DNA of 64,000 nucleotides from Caprimulgus europaeus (lineage: Eukaryota > Chordata > Aves > Caprimulgiformes > Caprimulgidae). Under the pieces are notes generated by a model that had not been told where the DNA came from, ran no database searches, and was given only the letters and a program-made list of their open reading frames with translations. Numbering within the stretch: the stretch's first letter is position 1; each line of letters starts with the position of its first letter. A program made the position numbers and the translations under genes. The DNA lies in contig OU015528.1 of assembly GCA_907165065.1 (NCBI GenBank), forward strand, positions 24,386,015 to 24,450,014, written 5' to 3'. Positions 12,068 to 23,585 of the stretch are shown in pieces.

Positions 12068-14944
12068 AATTTTGGAAGGGTTGATTTACCTCTTAACTGG
12101 TAGGTCTGCTTTCTTGCAATAGTGTGTAATAGTGCAGATATTTTGAAGTCCAGTAGCCATTTCACTGGATAGCGTTAGCTGATATAATACACAAACTAAT
12201 GCCAGTAAATATGCATTGAGGATTAATTTGGTTAACCAGAATTTAAACAAGTAAATGAGGAAAATTTAGCTTTGGTGTCTGGCTTTTTCTGCCAGTTCCT
12301 ATAAATGTGACCTGAATATGTAGCTTAAGTTCTCTTGTAGTATAATTATCCTTCCTTCAGGCAATAGTTGTCACCTTGTTCAGTATTATAATGATGGAAG
12401 TTATAAACCACCTGTCTATCTCTTTGCAAATGACTCTGTGTCCTCTGTAAATGAGCATGGAAATGTCACCTTAAATTGCTTTAACAATCTTAATACGTAG
12501 AAAACAAAGCATGGAAAGCATTTGAAGTTTAAAATCCATACCAGTTGTTAAGCTTGTGTTAGTATGCTTTAAACTGTCCTTATCATGGTATCATATTTGT
12601 ATGTGGGAAAGGCGTATTTTGAAAGTAAATCCAAATTTAACATTTATAATTTGGAACAAAGAGTGCAGAAAAGTTTGAATGTACTAAGTCCTATATTTTC
12701 AAACTGAATGATCAGGTTCAGTTTCCACTACTGGTTATGGAGAATGATCATGATATATTCCTCAAATTCCAATCCTGAATATCCAGTGCTGTCCAGTAAC
12801 TTTCCATTGGTTAAAGGTTGAGATTATTCTGGAATTAAATGAATAGGTAAAGCAACCCATCTAAATGTCCAAGAACTTGAAAAGTCCCAAAAACATTTTC
12901 CTGAAGATGATAGAATGCTGCTTTTGTCTCCTGTCATTCATGTGAAATAATGTGAGCAACATTCAGGGAAGGTCCAGTAGCATTTGAAAGTTATAGAAGT
13001 AATAAGTGGAAAGTTAGAGCAGTTATGAGGTGAAATAGCTTTGTTTGGCAGTCCTTCAGGAGCAGGCTTTTAGGATTGATCCAAACTTGCATTACAAGCA
13101 GTAAGAAAAATACTCTAAACACCGTAAAAGTTTTAGGCTTGAAAATTGGGGTTTAGTGTAATTATATTTTGCATGTTTCTAGTAAATATTAGAATTGAAT
13201 GATAATTGATAAGTTACAAATAAACTTGCTGTTTAGTTGCTCTTTTTCTAGAAATTATTATTCTTCAAGGGTCAAGTCTAAAACGTTTAGAACATTTTTG
13301 TTTAGTTAATAAAAGCCTTGGAAAAAAATGCTGAAGGATTATTGAGATGAGTTCTCTTTAGAGTCAGAATGTCTAAATCTCTTTTAACATCCTTGTGGTG
13401 TATAGAGTCATGTGGACACCGAAAACTGATGATTCACTAGTCTAACGTTTTACTTAAAGATGGAGAATCTACTGCAGGTGGAGACATAGATATTTAGTTA
13501 CAAAATCGTAGCATTTCCTTGAAATAAATAAAAATGGAGGACTGCAGTTATATATTGATGAAGATAAAGCAAAGCTTGATATTCCTTTGAAAATTGTCAT
13601 GTAGCGATCTGCAACAGTCCCAAAAGGGTTCACAATAGGTTGAGCACGTTGTGTTATTAGTAGCTTGGTCTATTACCAAACTCTTTTTTTTGTCAAAGGA
13701 AATCCTGCTTTGAAATGGCTTGTTGTTTTGTTGACAACAGGTCTTTTGAATGTATCTCCAGCAGGATTGTGCGTCCTTTTCCTTATCACTATCTAGGATG
13801 ATGATCTAACAAATAAGATAGTATAAAAGTTGTTTTGGGTATAGGCAATGCTCAATTAATGTTTGCAGATCAACATATTAACTGTTAACTATGCTCAGCT
13901 GATAAGCACTCATAGGTGTTTTTTCTCAGGCCGAATTACCTCGTTTTAGTGTACCTGCCAAACTGATAACCTAGGAAATATTAAGGTCAAGGAGTCTTGA
14001 TGAGTTTAATTTGTTTCTCTTTCTGGTCTTCCAAGCTATTTTCAGGGTTTTAATTCTTTCAGAAATTGCTATAGGACTTCCCCTTTGTGACTGTGTCAGA
14101 GCAGTAAGAGTTCCATTCTGCTAAAGCAGAAAGGCTCCCATTGATGCCCCCAGATACTTCTTCCCTATATATGGACCCAATTTCTAGAACTGTTAAGGAG
14201 GGAAAGGCAACATTTCTCTCCTCTGAACTTGTTACAGAATGTAAAAGAACCTTAAAGTCTACTGATTATTTTTGGTCAATAGGAGGTTTGTTTTGATTTA
14301 TTTTGCTTTACTGTATAGACAAAATAGTAGATTATATACAGCTGTGATCCTAGAAATCTAATGGAAAGATAAATCTGCGCATTATAGTGAAAGAAAAAAT
14401 TGTTCTGCTTCATTTGCTTAATTGTGAAATAGTGTATTTTTCAAGCTGTTATTAAGGTTTGAAATTATTAACCTTCATTAGTTTGGTAATTAGGTTAGGT
14501 AGATTGTTTTGGAACAGGCTTATTCCTCTCATTGGTATGAGTCTATCATATTTGTGTTACAAAAGTCACTCTTGAAGAATTTTTCACCATGGTTTTAATT
14601 GCTTTATCTTTTAAAAATAACAATAGCTAAGAAGCGTGAAACAGTATTTGTTTCACTGGAAAAATTCCTTAATTCCAGAGGCTACACATACTAGTTTGAT
14701 ATTTTAATGTTTAGAAGTGCTAGGCTTCCATTCTGCATGTTATAGAAAGAATGTTGCAGGGCTAGATGGATTTTACAAATAGGTACAAGAAAAATGCAGG
14801 TAATTATTCAGCTCTATCAGGCAACATACTTTTAAAGCAACAGTTGTTGTAGTACAGTGTTTATTAAATATCTTTTTTTATGTTCAAAATGATTATCAAT
14901 AGATTTCAGTGACTTCTGTCCAATGTGACAATCTTAATGAGGGC
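12068..14944. other. Unique AT-rich non-coding DNA
   Basis: No repeat family or gene recognised. A splice-acceptor-like CCTTCCTTCAG near 12,360 is followed by only about 29 open codons and no good donor, so I do not call an exon. CCCTATATATGGACC at about 14,163 resembles a CArG box but has seven central A/T bases where six are needed. Confidence 0.5.
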
Positions 14945-15190
14945 TGTGATAGTTTAACTTAGCTGGCAGCCAAACAAGACACAGCCACTCACAGCACCCC
15001 CCGCCCTTCCCCCTGCCATCCAGGGAATCGGGGAGAGAACTGGAGGGGTAAAGGTGAGGAGACCTGTAGGTTGAGATAAGAACACTTTAAAAATTAGAGT
15101 AAAATAAAATTAAAATAATAAGAATAATAAGAGTAATAATGATAACTATAAATATATATATATATCAGTGATGCAGAGTACAATTGCAAT
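14945..15190 (-). mobile_element. ERV LTR fragment, 3' part (R/U5), minus strand
   Basis: On the plus strand it opens TGTGATAGTTTAAC and continues through a C-rich block, GAACTGGAGG, then GGTTGAGATAAGAAC and an A+T-rich tract rich in ATAATA. Reverse-complemented, this matches the 3' half of the complete LTR at 19.3-20.0 kb in order: TTATCTCAACC, then a C/T-rich block, then a ...CTATCACA end. Recognisable similarity stops near GTACAATTGC (about 15,188), so the U3 part is missing or too diverged to see. A short (TA)n run is at 15,152-15,165. No internal retroviral genes accompany it. Confidence 0.8.
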
Positions 15191-15193
15191 AAC

Positions 15194-15220
15194 ACATCTA
15201 TTTATTCATAAAATAGATGT
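15194..15220. repeat. Perfect 10-bp inverted repeat
   Basis: ACATCTATTT (15,194-15,203), seven-base loop, AAATAGATGT (15,211-15,220). It lies at the point where LTR similarity fades. Confidence 0.85.
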
Positions 15221-15936
15221 TGTCATTAAATTTAAAAAAAAAAAAAGTTGCAAGATTTGCCATAGGAAAGGAGGATACAGATATGAGTATTCTGCAGCTT
15301 GGACGTGTTAGAATCCAACTGAGGTTAATTGTGGTCTCATTTCTTTTGGGACTGGAAAGTATTCAGAATAGCTATTGATTGGAAATCAATTTAACGTAGC
15401 TCCATCTGTGCCTCTCAGTCCTGCATGGCCTGATTTGGGCGATGCTGATATGTAGCCTTCACAGTCTTCCTGCCAGTCAACTTCAGCATTTAAAAGGAAA
15501 GTATTTGATAAGAAAAGTTATCAAACTCTTCAGCATGACTATGATTTTTCTTTTTTTTTTTTTTAAATTTGGTCATCTCAGTTGCAGCTTAGCTTTGTAT
15601 AATAGCTGTGGAATTTGTAAACTTCCTCCTTGATGGCTAGAATTCTAAGCACAATTTAAAGTGATAACATTATAATAAATTAAAATGTTGATTTATTCTG
15701 AAAGCCATAGGTACAAACAGTTATAACAGTTTTTATCTGCTAGAGGCAGACAGGAGAAAGTAAGATGAGGGAGAAAAGAAAGGAATCTTTTTTTGCTTTT
15801 ATGTTGTCATTCTCTTGCTCACTACCTTTGGAAGTTAACCAAGTTCACTGAACTAAGTTTACTGAACTAGGTTCAGTAAAACTGAATTGATGTTAACTTA
15901 ATTCTACTTCTGCTCTACTCAGTGAATTCCAGTGGG

Positions 15937-15997
15937 AAAAGAAAAAAGAGAAAAGAGAAAAGAGAAAAGGAAAAAAGAAAAAAGAAAAAAGAAAAAG
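15937..15997 (+). repeat. (AAAAGAG/AAAAAAG)n purine microsatellite
   Basis: About 60 bases of A with regularly spaced G. The period is near 5 to 7 bases and drifts from GAGAAAA units on the left to GAAAAAA units on the right. The plus strand is all purine. Confidence 0.9.
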
Positions 15998-16291
15998 GAA
16001 TTTCACTGCTTTGTCCTTTGAGGCTTTTTCTTTGCTAAATCTTTCTAATGGCTGTTTGCGGATGCATGTGATAAGAATTGGACTTCTCACTCCTTTCTAG
16101 TCCCAAAACAGACAAGTGAAACCAGCAATTTCCATGCGATCAGCTGGCTACAAGAGCTCAGCTTTTATCACACATAAGCTAAAAGATCTCAAATTCTAGC
16201 CTAAGCTCCATGTCTCTGTGTTGTCAGTGTTCCCTACTGTCATATGTATTAGATTTCACTCACCAGTTCCAGATTACATAATTTACTCACC

Positions 16292-16321
16292 TTTTTTTTT
16301 TTTTTATTTTATTTTTTTTTT
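16292..16321. repeat. T-rich simple sequence
   Basis: Fourteen T, A, four T, A, ten T, about 30 bases before a CR1 fragment. Confidence 0.9.
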
Positions 16322-16354
16322 CATTTAAGCTATTTGATTACCAATTCCAGAAAG

Positions 16355-16655
16355 GGAAGCTGGGGAGGGACTTTTTAGAAGCCTGGTAGTGGCAGGGGGT
16401 AATGGCTTTAAACTGGAAGAGGGTAGGTTTAGATTAGATATTAGGAAGAAATTCTTTACTGTGAGGGTGATGAGACACTGCAATGGGTTGCCCAGAGAAG
16501 TTGTGGATGCCCACTCTCTGGAATTTTTCAAAGCCAGGTTGGATGAGGCTTTGAGCAACCTGGTCTAGTTGAAGGTGTCCCTGCTTATGGCAGGGAGGGT
16601 TGCAACTAGATGATCTTTAAGGCCCCTTTAAACCTAACCATGCTATGATTCTATG
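16355..16655 (+). mobile_element. CR1 LINE, 3' fragment (plus strand)
   Basis: Covers the last part of ORF2 and the 3' UTR: GGTAATGGCTTTAAACTGGA, GAAATTCTTTACTGTGAGGG, a TTGCCCAGAGAAGTTGTGGA segment, then GCAGGGAGGGTTG and the terminal TGCTATGATTCTATGA. The ORF2 remnant is broken by substitutions and short indels. It faces a minus-strand CR1 about 180 bases downstream, so the two 3' ends point at each other. Confidence 0.9.
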
Positions 16656-16832
16656 AATAAATACAATTATTCATATTTGTTGTTTGATATTCTGAGTTTA
16701 CTGTTTACTCTGTGTAATACTTTCTGTTGGAGCTACTTTCTAAGTGAATGACTCACCTTTTTTTCAGAAACTGTTGCTTTTGAACTTTTTTGAATACAAA
16801 CCAGATTTTGTTTTGCAGCTGAACAATTTCAG

Positions 16833-17315
16833 ATAGAATCATAGAATCATAGCATGGTTTGAGTTGGAAGGGACTTTAAAAGGTCATCTATTCCAACCCC
16901 CTTGCAACGATGAGGGACATCTTCAACTAGATCAGGTCACTCAGAGCCCTGTCCAACTTGACCCTGAGTGTTTCCAGAGATGGGACTTCTACCACCTCTC
17001 TGGACAACCTGTTCCACTGTTTCACCACCCTCATTGTAAAAAATTTCTTCCTTACATCTTGTCTAAATCTATCATAGTTTAGTTTAAAATCATTACCTAT
17101 TGTCCTATCACTACAGACCTTGCTAAAAAGTTTGTCCCCATCTTTCTTACAGACCCCCTTCATGTATTGAAAGGCCATAATAAGGTCTCCCCAGAGCCTT
17201 CTCTTCCTCAGGCTGAACAACCCCAATTCTCTCAGCCTTTCTTCATAGGAGAGGTGTTCCATCCCTCTGATGATTTCTGTGGCCCTTCTCTGGACCCGCT
17301 CCAACAGATCCAAGT
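16833..17315 (-). mobile_element. CR1 LINE, 3' fragment (minus strand)
   Basis: On the plus strand it begins with AGAATCATAGAATCATAG (reverse complement of the CR1 end octamers), then GAGTTGGAAGGGAC. It runs back through the 3' UTR into ORF2 until similarity stops at about CTCCAACAGATCC (17,313). The 5' truncation falls in the C-terminal part of ORF2. Confidence 0.95.
16927..17313 (-). pseudogene. CR1 ORF2 C-terminal remnant, 128 codons still open
   Basis: The minus-strand frame reads [20 protein letters not shown] near its start and SREVVEVPSLETLRVKLD near its end, the conserved C-terminal block downstream of the CR1 reverse transcriptase. No polymerase motif is included because truncation removed them. 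The frame is uninterrupted to its stop, suggesting a moderately young insertion. The apparent start codon is incidental; this is the tail of a truncated ORF2, not an independent gene. Confidence 0.9.
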
Positions 17316-18041
17316 AATAGACTCAAGATTTAGTTTGCACAGCTTTTTGTGTGAACAGAGATTTATTCATACAAACAAATTTGAAAAGCAAAAAAAAGCA
17401 TGCAAAGATTGTTCTGAAGTATAGTTCAGAATGTTTCAGTAATTTTTGAAAATATTTTTTGCCTTTTTTTCCCAGGTTTATCTTTCTATGTTAAAGAGTT
17501 CCTATGTAGGACTTCCATAAGTCCTAAAAATACTAGAAATACTTCTCAAAATACTTGTAAACTAGTTCTTGAATTCTTATGTGCAAGGAACTTAAATAGA
17601 ATGGTCCATTGCACAGTGGTTTTTTTCTGCTGATAGGTGCTTTTTATGCCACTTAAGTCTCTTAATTCCTAAGGGCTCAGTTGTATCTGGTTAGGCATAG
17701 ATTATAGAATAGTGTGGTGATTAGCTTCGTTTTCTGAGATAACCACATGGACCTAGAGTGCCTCTGGAGCTTAAACTTGTACAGAGTCACAAAAAACTTA
17801 TCTTTCTAAGATAACCACATTGACCTAGGATGCGTCTGGCTGTAGCAATGGTGGATTTGAGGACAGGAACTTGAATATGGGGTTCTCATCTCATTTATGA
17901 TATGAAAAGCAAAAATCATCACAAGCTACTCTTTTCCATAGAAACAATAAGATTTCTGACTACTGACAGAGATCTAGTCTCAATCAGGTTAGGTTTGCAT
18001 CACTTTGCTTCTGTTAAAAATAAAAATGAAATTCTATTAAA
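17316..18041. other. AT-rich DNA with a local duplication
   Basis: No gene recognised. The only structure seen is the 72-base-period direct repeat at 17,732-17,839. Confidence 0.5.
17732..17839 (+). repeat. Imperfect tandem duplication, 72-bp period
   Basis: TTCTGAGATAACCACATGGA (17,732) recurs as TTCTAAGATAACCACATTGA (17,804). The similarity continues through CCTAGAGTGCCTCTGG versus CCTAGGATGCGTCTGG. Two copies, clearly diverged. Confidence 0.8.
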
Positions 18042-18080
18042 ACATCATAAGTTGGAAGGGACCTTAAAGATAATTAAACT
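18042..18080 (-). mobile_element. CR1 scrap
   Basis: ATCATAAGTTGGAAGGGACC followed by TTAAAGATAATTAA matches the reverse complement of the CR1 3' UTR next to its end. Only about 40 bases are recognisable. Confidence 0.65.
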
Positions 18081-19325
18081 GAAACATATCATAATAAAGA
18101 AGCCACAGTTTAAGACATCAGATTGTGAAGCTTCATTTATAAGAATATAAAAGTATTGCATAGATAAATTATCTGAAAGGTTCATTATGCACACCAAATT
18201 ATTGCTCACTCTGAAACAACGCAACTATGGCCTTGACATTTAATCAGAGCAAGAATGGCATTTATTCAATCTTGTATTCAGTATGTTCACCAATTAAAAT
18301 TAGTTTTCTTAAGGCTAGTAAAAAGCAAAATGCTTGTTATTTTTACACAGATTTTTCTGTTATTACTTTACATGTTTGTACTTTCCCTTGAAGACATGTG
18401 TTTGGGGACTTTAACCATGGAGTGGCTTTTTAAAAAAAATAAAATTAAAAAATCTCTGTTTCTGTCTCATATATTTATTTTATCAGTTTGTCTATCTGTG
18501 CCGAGGCAAACCACAAGCAGAATTTTGTTTAAAAATAAAAAGAACAATTTCTAGACAAATATATTTATAACATTAAAATCAGTATTCATTTCTATTAAAA
18601 GTGTGCTTAGAACAGGTATTAAGTTTACATAAGGACTAAAGTGAATAACATATGCAGAGCTAGCACAGCGTTGAATGTTTACATACAGATAGACCGTACA
18701 ATATGCAACCTCTGTGCTGTCATGAGTGGCTTTTCATATCTGTACCAAGTGCACCTAAATGGAATAAAGTCATTATAAATTTTCATTAATTTATGAAGGA
18801 TTTGACACACTCAAATAACTACTCTGAATATTCCTTGGTAAAAATTAAATATTATTTAGTATTTTGACTCTAGTTTTACTTGTTCAATATAAATGTAGAT
18901 TATGGTTTAGTAGTATTTACATCCTTGGTAATGGTTTTGCATCTCTTTATAAAAAACTAGGCTGAATACATGCATAACATTAGAAATGTCATTAAGCAAA
19001 TGATTCTGAATTAATGTTTTGCCTCTCTCTGCTATGCAAAACAAATTTTTCCCAATTAATTTACAATTGATTACTCTATATTGTGGCCCAAGGGAATGCA
19101 AAAAAAGCCTGTTTGTTTATATGTTCCCTGCTATTCTGTTTCTGTAGTTTGATTAAACTAAGCATGAAAAGAATAATTTATTTTACGTATTACTGAAGGT
19201 AAATTGTTTTAAGTTGTAAAAATCTAATCACTCATTTGTGAGTGTGTTCTGGACTAGCATAGCATTGGATCTGAATTTATTGTGTTCATTTTTATATATC
19301 TCTAATAATTTTTTAAAGTATATGT
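18081..19325. other. Unique AT-rich non-coding DNA
   Basis: No gene or repeat recognised. A 99-codon open frame at 18,255-18,554 is rich in Lys, Phe, Ile and Leu from A/T runs and has no splice or homology support. Confidence 0.5.
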
Positions 19326-19330
19326 GCTTC
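19326..19330 (+). repeat. Target-site duplication, left copy (GCTTC)
   Basis: GCTTC directly before the LTR's TG, identical to 19,964-19,968. Confidence 0.85.
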
Positions 19331-19963
19331 TGTCCTGGTTTTTAGCTGGAACAGAGCTGGATTTCTTTTGAGTAATTAGAATAGTGCTGCGTTTTGCTTT
19401 CAGCCTGGGACTCGTTATAAGAGAGACGCTGATAACACACCAGTGTGTTCATTTTTGTTGCTGGAAGTGAAGGACTTTGTGTTTTGTTAGTCTACAAGCG
19501 CAAGATCTAAGGGGGTGAGGAATATTTAAATTAATAAGCTAAATTGGCATTTGGATATGCCAAAGGGGTATTCCATATCATATCACATCATGCCCAGTAT
19601 ATTAGTGAGGGTCTCCTCCTCTTTTGTCTCTCTCTGGTTTTCGCTCAGGCTCTCACTCTTCCAGGACTGCAGTTTCGGTTTGGGATTGTCACTTCTCTGG
19701 CATCATTATCTGGGAATGGGCCGGGCTTGGTTGGTTGGTGGTGAGCTGCTGCACTGTGTACCACTCATTTGCATATTTGGTAACTGTTATCATTATCACT
19801 ACTATTGTAATATTAATATTATTATAGGTTTTCTTTTATTCCTATTATTAAACTGTTCTTATCTCAACCTACAAACCTCCTTACCCTTGCCCCCCAGTCC
19901 TCTCCCCTATCCCCTGGGGATGGGGCGGAAGTGGGTGAGGGCTAGCCCAGTGAAACTATGACA
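19331..19963 (+). mobile_element. Complete solo LTR of an avian ERVL-type endogenous retrovirus
   Basis: This 633-base unit begins TGTCCTGGTT and ends CTATGACA, the TG...CA ends of an LTR. It is flanked by an exact five-base duplication (GCTTC), the length typical of ERVL-class integration. U3 contains GGGGTATTCCATATCATATC. R/U5 contains a poly(A) signal ATTAAA (19,847-19,852) soon followed by TTCTTATCTCAACC and a C-rich block. There is no internal retroviral sequence or second LTR, so the provirus has been reduced by LTR-LTR recombination. Open frames of up to 136 codons inside it are overlapping shadows in three frames, not genes. The intact ends and duplication indicate a younger insertion than the two LTR fragments at 14.9 and 43.5 kb. 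ERVL is the best class call; I cannot name the subfamily. Confidence 0.9.
19847..19852 (+). promoter_or_regulatory. LTR polyadenylation signal (ATTAAA)
   Basis: ATTAAA in the R region of the solo LTR, just before TTCTTATCTCAACC. The corresponding minus-strand element in the 43.5-kb fragment is AATAAA. Confidence 0.6.
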
Positions 19964-19968
19964 GCTTC
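19964..19968 (+). repeat. Target-site duplication, right copy (GCTTC)
   Basis: GCTTC directly after the LTR's CA, identical to 19,326-19,330. Confidence 0.85.
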
Positions 19969-22900
19969 CAAAGGGAAGCATGTGCTTTTAGCATGTGGCC
20001 TGCTCAGTATGCATAGGTATATGTGATATATATGAAATCAATGTATTATTTTTAGCCCAATTCACACACATCTCGTAAACCTTCATTAGTGTCTGAAGTA
20101 CTTCTAGGTTGAGTTCTTCCCAAAGCCTAAATACGGAATTAGCCTCTATTAGTTTACCCTCCCAGTCCAAGAGTTTTCTATGCTACTAGATCTGTTAAAA
20201 ATTCAGGCCTGTTCAGGACTTCTACAAGTGCTGCTGTTTTTCTTGTCAATCTAATACTATAATTGCAGTTTCAGCCAAATGTAATTCTTCCTAAGTTTTA
20301 TAAAATCTCTCTCTCTGATAACTACAGAAAAAATGCATCTAGGCTTCTGTTTTCTTCTGTTGAGCTGTTCCTCAGCTTTTATATTCTTTCCTAACGTACA
20401 TGATGACGTAGAAGAAATCAGCAGAGACAAATGAAATAGGCAGGGCAAGATTTACTGGTTAGAGCTTGTGAAAATAGCTTTTTAATTTTGATTATTCTGT
20501 TTCAAGTACAAATTTATAAATATTTTTATTATCTGAATGGGCACAGTCTTGGAATGATGAGTCAGGATTTAACCAAGTATTTCCCTCTATTCTATCCAAA
20601 AACATTTTCGTGTAATAACCAGAAAAAAAAAATGCACTGGGAAATGGGGAAAAAAAGCTTAAGATTCCTAGCTTTACCTATAAACTATAAATTATGAGTC
20701 CTGACATCATTCTTGTGCTGACTGCTTGGAAAAAGGTCTGTCTCTAGGACCTAGGCTGCAGATCCCAGGTGGACAGAGAGGCCTCTTTCCAGCCTTTAAA
20801 ATGCAAAAGCGTGACAGAGTTTTCCTTAAAGTGTGTTCATTAATGACTATCTTCAGTTGGTTCAGTTTTTAGCATACTGATTGTTTTGTACTATTGCAAG
20901 ATATCTCCTCATAAATTATATAGGGCCTAAGCATGTAACAAAGAGTTCAGCTCTTCTGGGGAAGAGGGCAGATAATTAGTGATTAACTGTGAAATGCTTT
21001 AATTCTTACTTTTAACTAAACCTTAACCTTTGGCAGAGAATGGGAATTGGAGATCTGCCTTATGATTTTACTTCAGAAGATGAAAACTCCTGCATCATTA
21101 AAGAACTTTTAAAAGTTTTACGTGTATAAAGTATAGAAGTGTACTAGGACTGTAATAAAAAGAGAACGCAGAAAGCAACCGTCAGGTTGGACAGATACAT
21201 ATTTCTCCATACAACTCCTAATCTTTGTTTGTAAATTTACATATAAAGCAATAAAGAAAATGAGATTGCAAAAAGATACATGCAAAATACATACAACTAC
21301 TCTTTCTTTAATGTGCCTTCTTAAAACTTTGAGAAAATAAGCATACATGTTATGACACTTAGTTCCTAGTTCTCTGTGGTGCTGAGAGATTCTGATAAAA
21401 AGTGCACAGTGTTATTCTGTTATAGGCTGCTCTGTATCTCAGACGTAAACTGAGTAACATGTGGCAGTTGCTAGGGTAACCATTTTTTGCATTTTGCAGA
21501 AAAAGTCCAAGAATAAAACACATGTAAATTGGCAGTGTGGAAAGCAGTATCATATACAGTCTTAGATTCTCAATTTGGTTTTTATGGTTTTCCTCTCTAG
21601 TATTTACATAACAATTAATTCGATCTGCTTCAGCTTTTATCTTGAGTCTCTCCATACACCTATATTTTGTATGGCTCAGGAAGTCATTTACGCTTTGAGC
21701 AACTAGGCTTTAACTATTTTTTGCCATGACAAACTGTTTGTATTTACTGTCAATAAGATACAGCTGTGGTTGCTGTAAGTGCTGGTCTGATTATCAGGTC
21801 ATGTAAACAGAAATTAAATTGAATTTTAAAAGTTGTCTTGTGCACTTAAGTATGACGTCCTGTAATTGGTGAAATTCGATGAAGCATCTATCTTGAATAC
21901 GAGTCTCTGCAGGCATGTAGAAAGACAAGATCTCATAGTTCACACAAGTGTCCAATTTAGGGTCTGAACAGGAGTTCTTATTAAGGCAAACTTTTTTGTG
22001 TTTGTTTTGGAAAATGTTTGGTAATGAATTCTCAAATTGTTGCATAGTGAGAAACACATCCTTTTTATAAGAAGAAATAATTTTATAAGGTATCATCAAC
22101 ATTTTTATTTGAATTACAATTAAATACTTTTGAATTTAGAGTATACTTGTGTTGGAATATTGATTTAGAGAGTTGATATAATACCAGAGAATAATATCAG
22201 GTTTATAATTTATGTTTTTTAGAAACACATTTCTTAAAAAACTTTATCAATTTATAGCTTTTGCTCACGCTAATGAACAGAAATGCACACTCTCTGCACA
22301 AGATGGTTTCTAATATGAGAAAAATACTTAAAGGCTTCCTGACCGTCGCTCTAAGCTTAATACAATACTAAGTAAATCTCATCACAATTATTTTAGAACT
22401 GAAAAAGCTGCCTTATGTTATCTACCGATAACATTAGAGCAAATGTTGCAGTTTAGTGCTGCAGCTTATTTCTGCCTTGATTTACACTCCACAACTTCAG
22501 TGAAGTTACATATAGTATTATAGCATGTTCATAGCTTGTCATCCTTTGCACATTGCTGTCTTTTTTCAAAGATTAGGACTAAAAATGGTATTTATTTAAT
22601 CATTTATATAAGGGTACTCTAAATTTTAGGCAATTCTAATTGACCGGTTCAAGTTTCTTAAATTACTTTGGTAGAAGTAATTACTGGATTAATCTTGATA
22701 TTGGAGATATCAGCACAAATAATAGCTCCAAACTGGCAAGATTTCTCAGCAGAATCACTCCTCATGAAACTCGTTGCAGATTTATCTCATGTAAAGAGTG
22801 AAACAGTTTAAGAGTATTCAGTGCATGAAGTGAAACCGAAGTTTAGAGCTTAATAAGAGGTGATCATTTTGCTAATTATAATTCATGTTGCTAATGCTGT

Positions 22901-23479
22901 ATTTTCAAGACTGTGTATAGAACTGTAGTATATTCAGCCCCAAATCTATAGAACACACTGAACACTCGGGTGAGCAGAAGTACACAGATTATAAATTAAG
23001 ATGATAATGTTTCAGGGAATTGTTTTCCTCCCCTAATAGAATATTGTTTTTTCTGTTACCTGAATAAATACAGTGTGTTATTTAAAAAAAAAAAAAAATT
23101 AAACAGGATGGGAGGGCATTTAAACAATGTTTAGTATCCTGCTGGGATGTGATCAAATTACCCTTCTCTTGGTAGGTAACAACAAAGCAAGTATTGCCTT
23201 GTGGCTAAATGGAATTTTATTTCCCTTATAGCTGTTATCAGACTGTCAAACTGCTTGCCTTCTCAAAATATTCAACTCCATACCACTGGCTTGGAGACAA
23301 AACTCAAAACATGTAGCAAGGCAGATTGGACAGTGCCTTTCACCTCTGTTAGCATTTAAATTGCTCTCATCCAATGCAGTCATACTAAGACACCTAACTA
23401 GGCTCTGATGAGGACAGTGGTGATGTAGATCATTGACTAAGACTATGTTGGCAAAAGAGTGAGCCCCTCTACTGAGAGG
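19969..23479. other. Unique AT-rich non-coding DNA
   Basis: No repeat family or gene recognised across 3.5 kb. Open frames of about 100 codons near 21.4-22.1 kb (minus strand) look random and lack splice context. An A run is at about 23,083-23,097. Confidence 0.5.
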
Positions 23480-23585
23480 ATCATGAGATAGTCATGGGAT
23501 AGACAAGTTGGAAGGTACCTCAGGAAGTCTCTAGTCTGACCTCCTGCTCAAAGCAAAGTCAGCTCTTATGTCAGACCAGCTTATG
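23480..23585 (-). mobile_element. CR1 LINE, 3'-end fragment
   Basis: ATCATGAGATAGTCATGGGA, then CAAGTTGGAAGGTACCTCAG, CTCCTGCTCAAAGC and GTCAGACCAGC follow the order of a CR1 3' UTR in reverse complement. It is older than the other copies, judging by the disrupted end octamers. Confidence 0.75.

Larger units (their letters stand above)
15221..16354. other. AT-rich DNA with simple repeats
   Basis: Holds a 14-base T run (15,551-15,564), an A+G microsatellite (15,937-15,997) and a T-rich run (16,292-16,321). No gene recognised. Confidence 0.5.

Noticed and set aside
11236-12165. Minus-strand frames of 66-135 codons opposite the large CR1
   Set aside because: They are antisense shadows of the CR1 ORF2 and 3' UTR.
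19551-19961. A 136-codon frame as a small gene
   Set aside because: It lies wholly inside the solo LTR and overlaps two other LTR frames. Its composition follows the LTR's T-rich and C-rich tracts.
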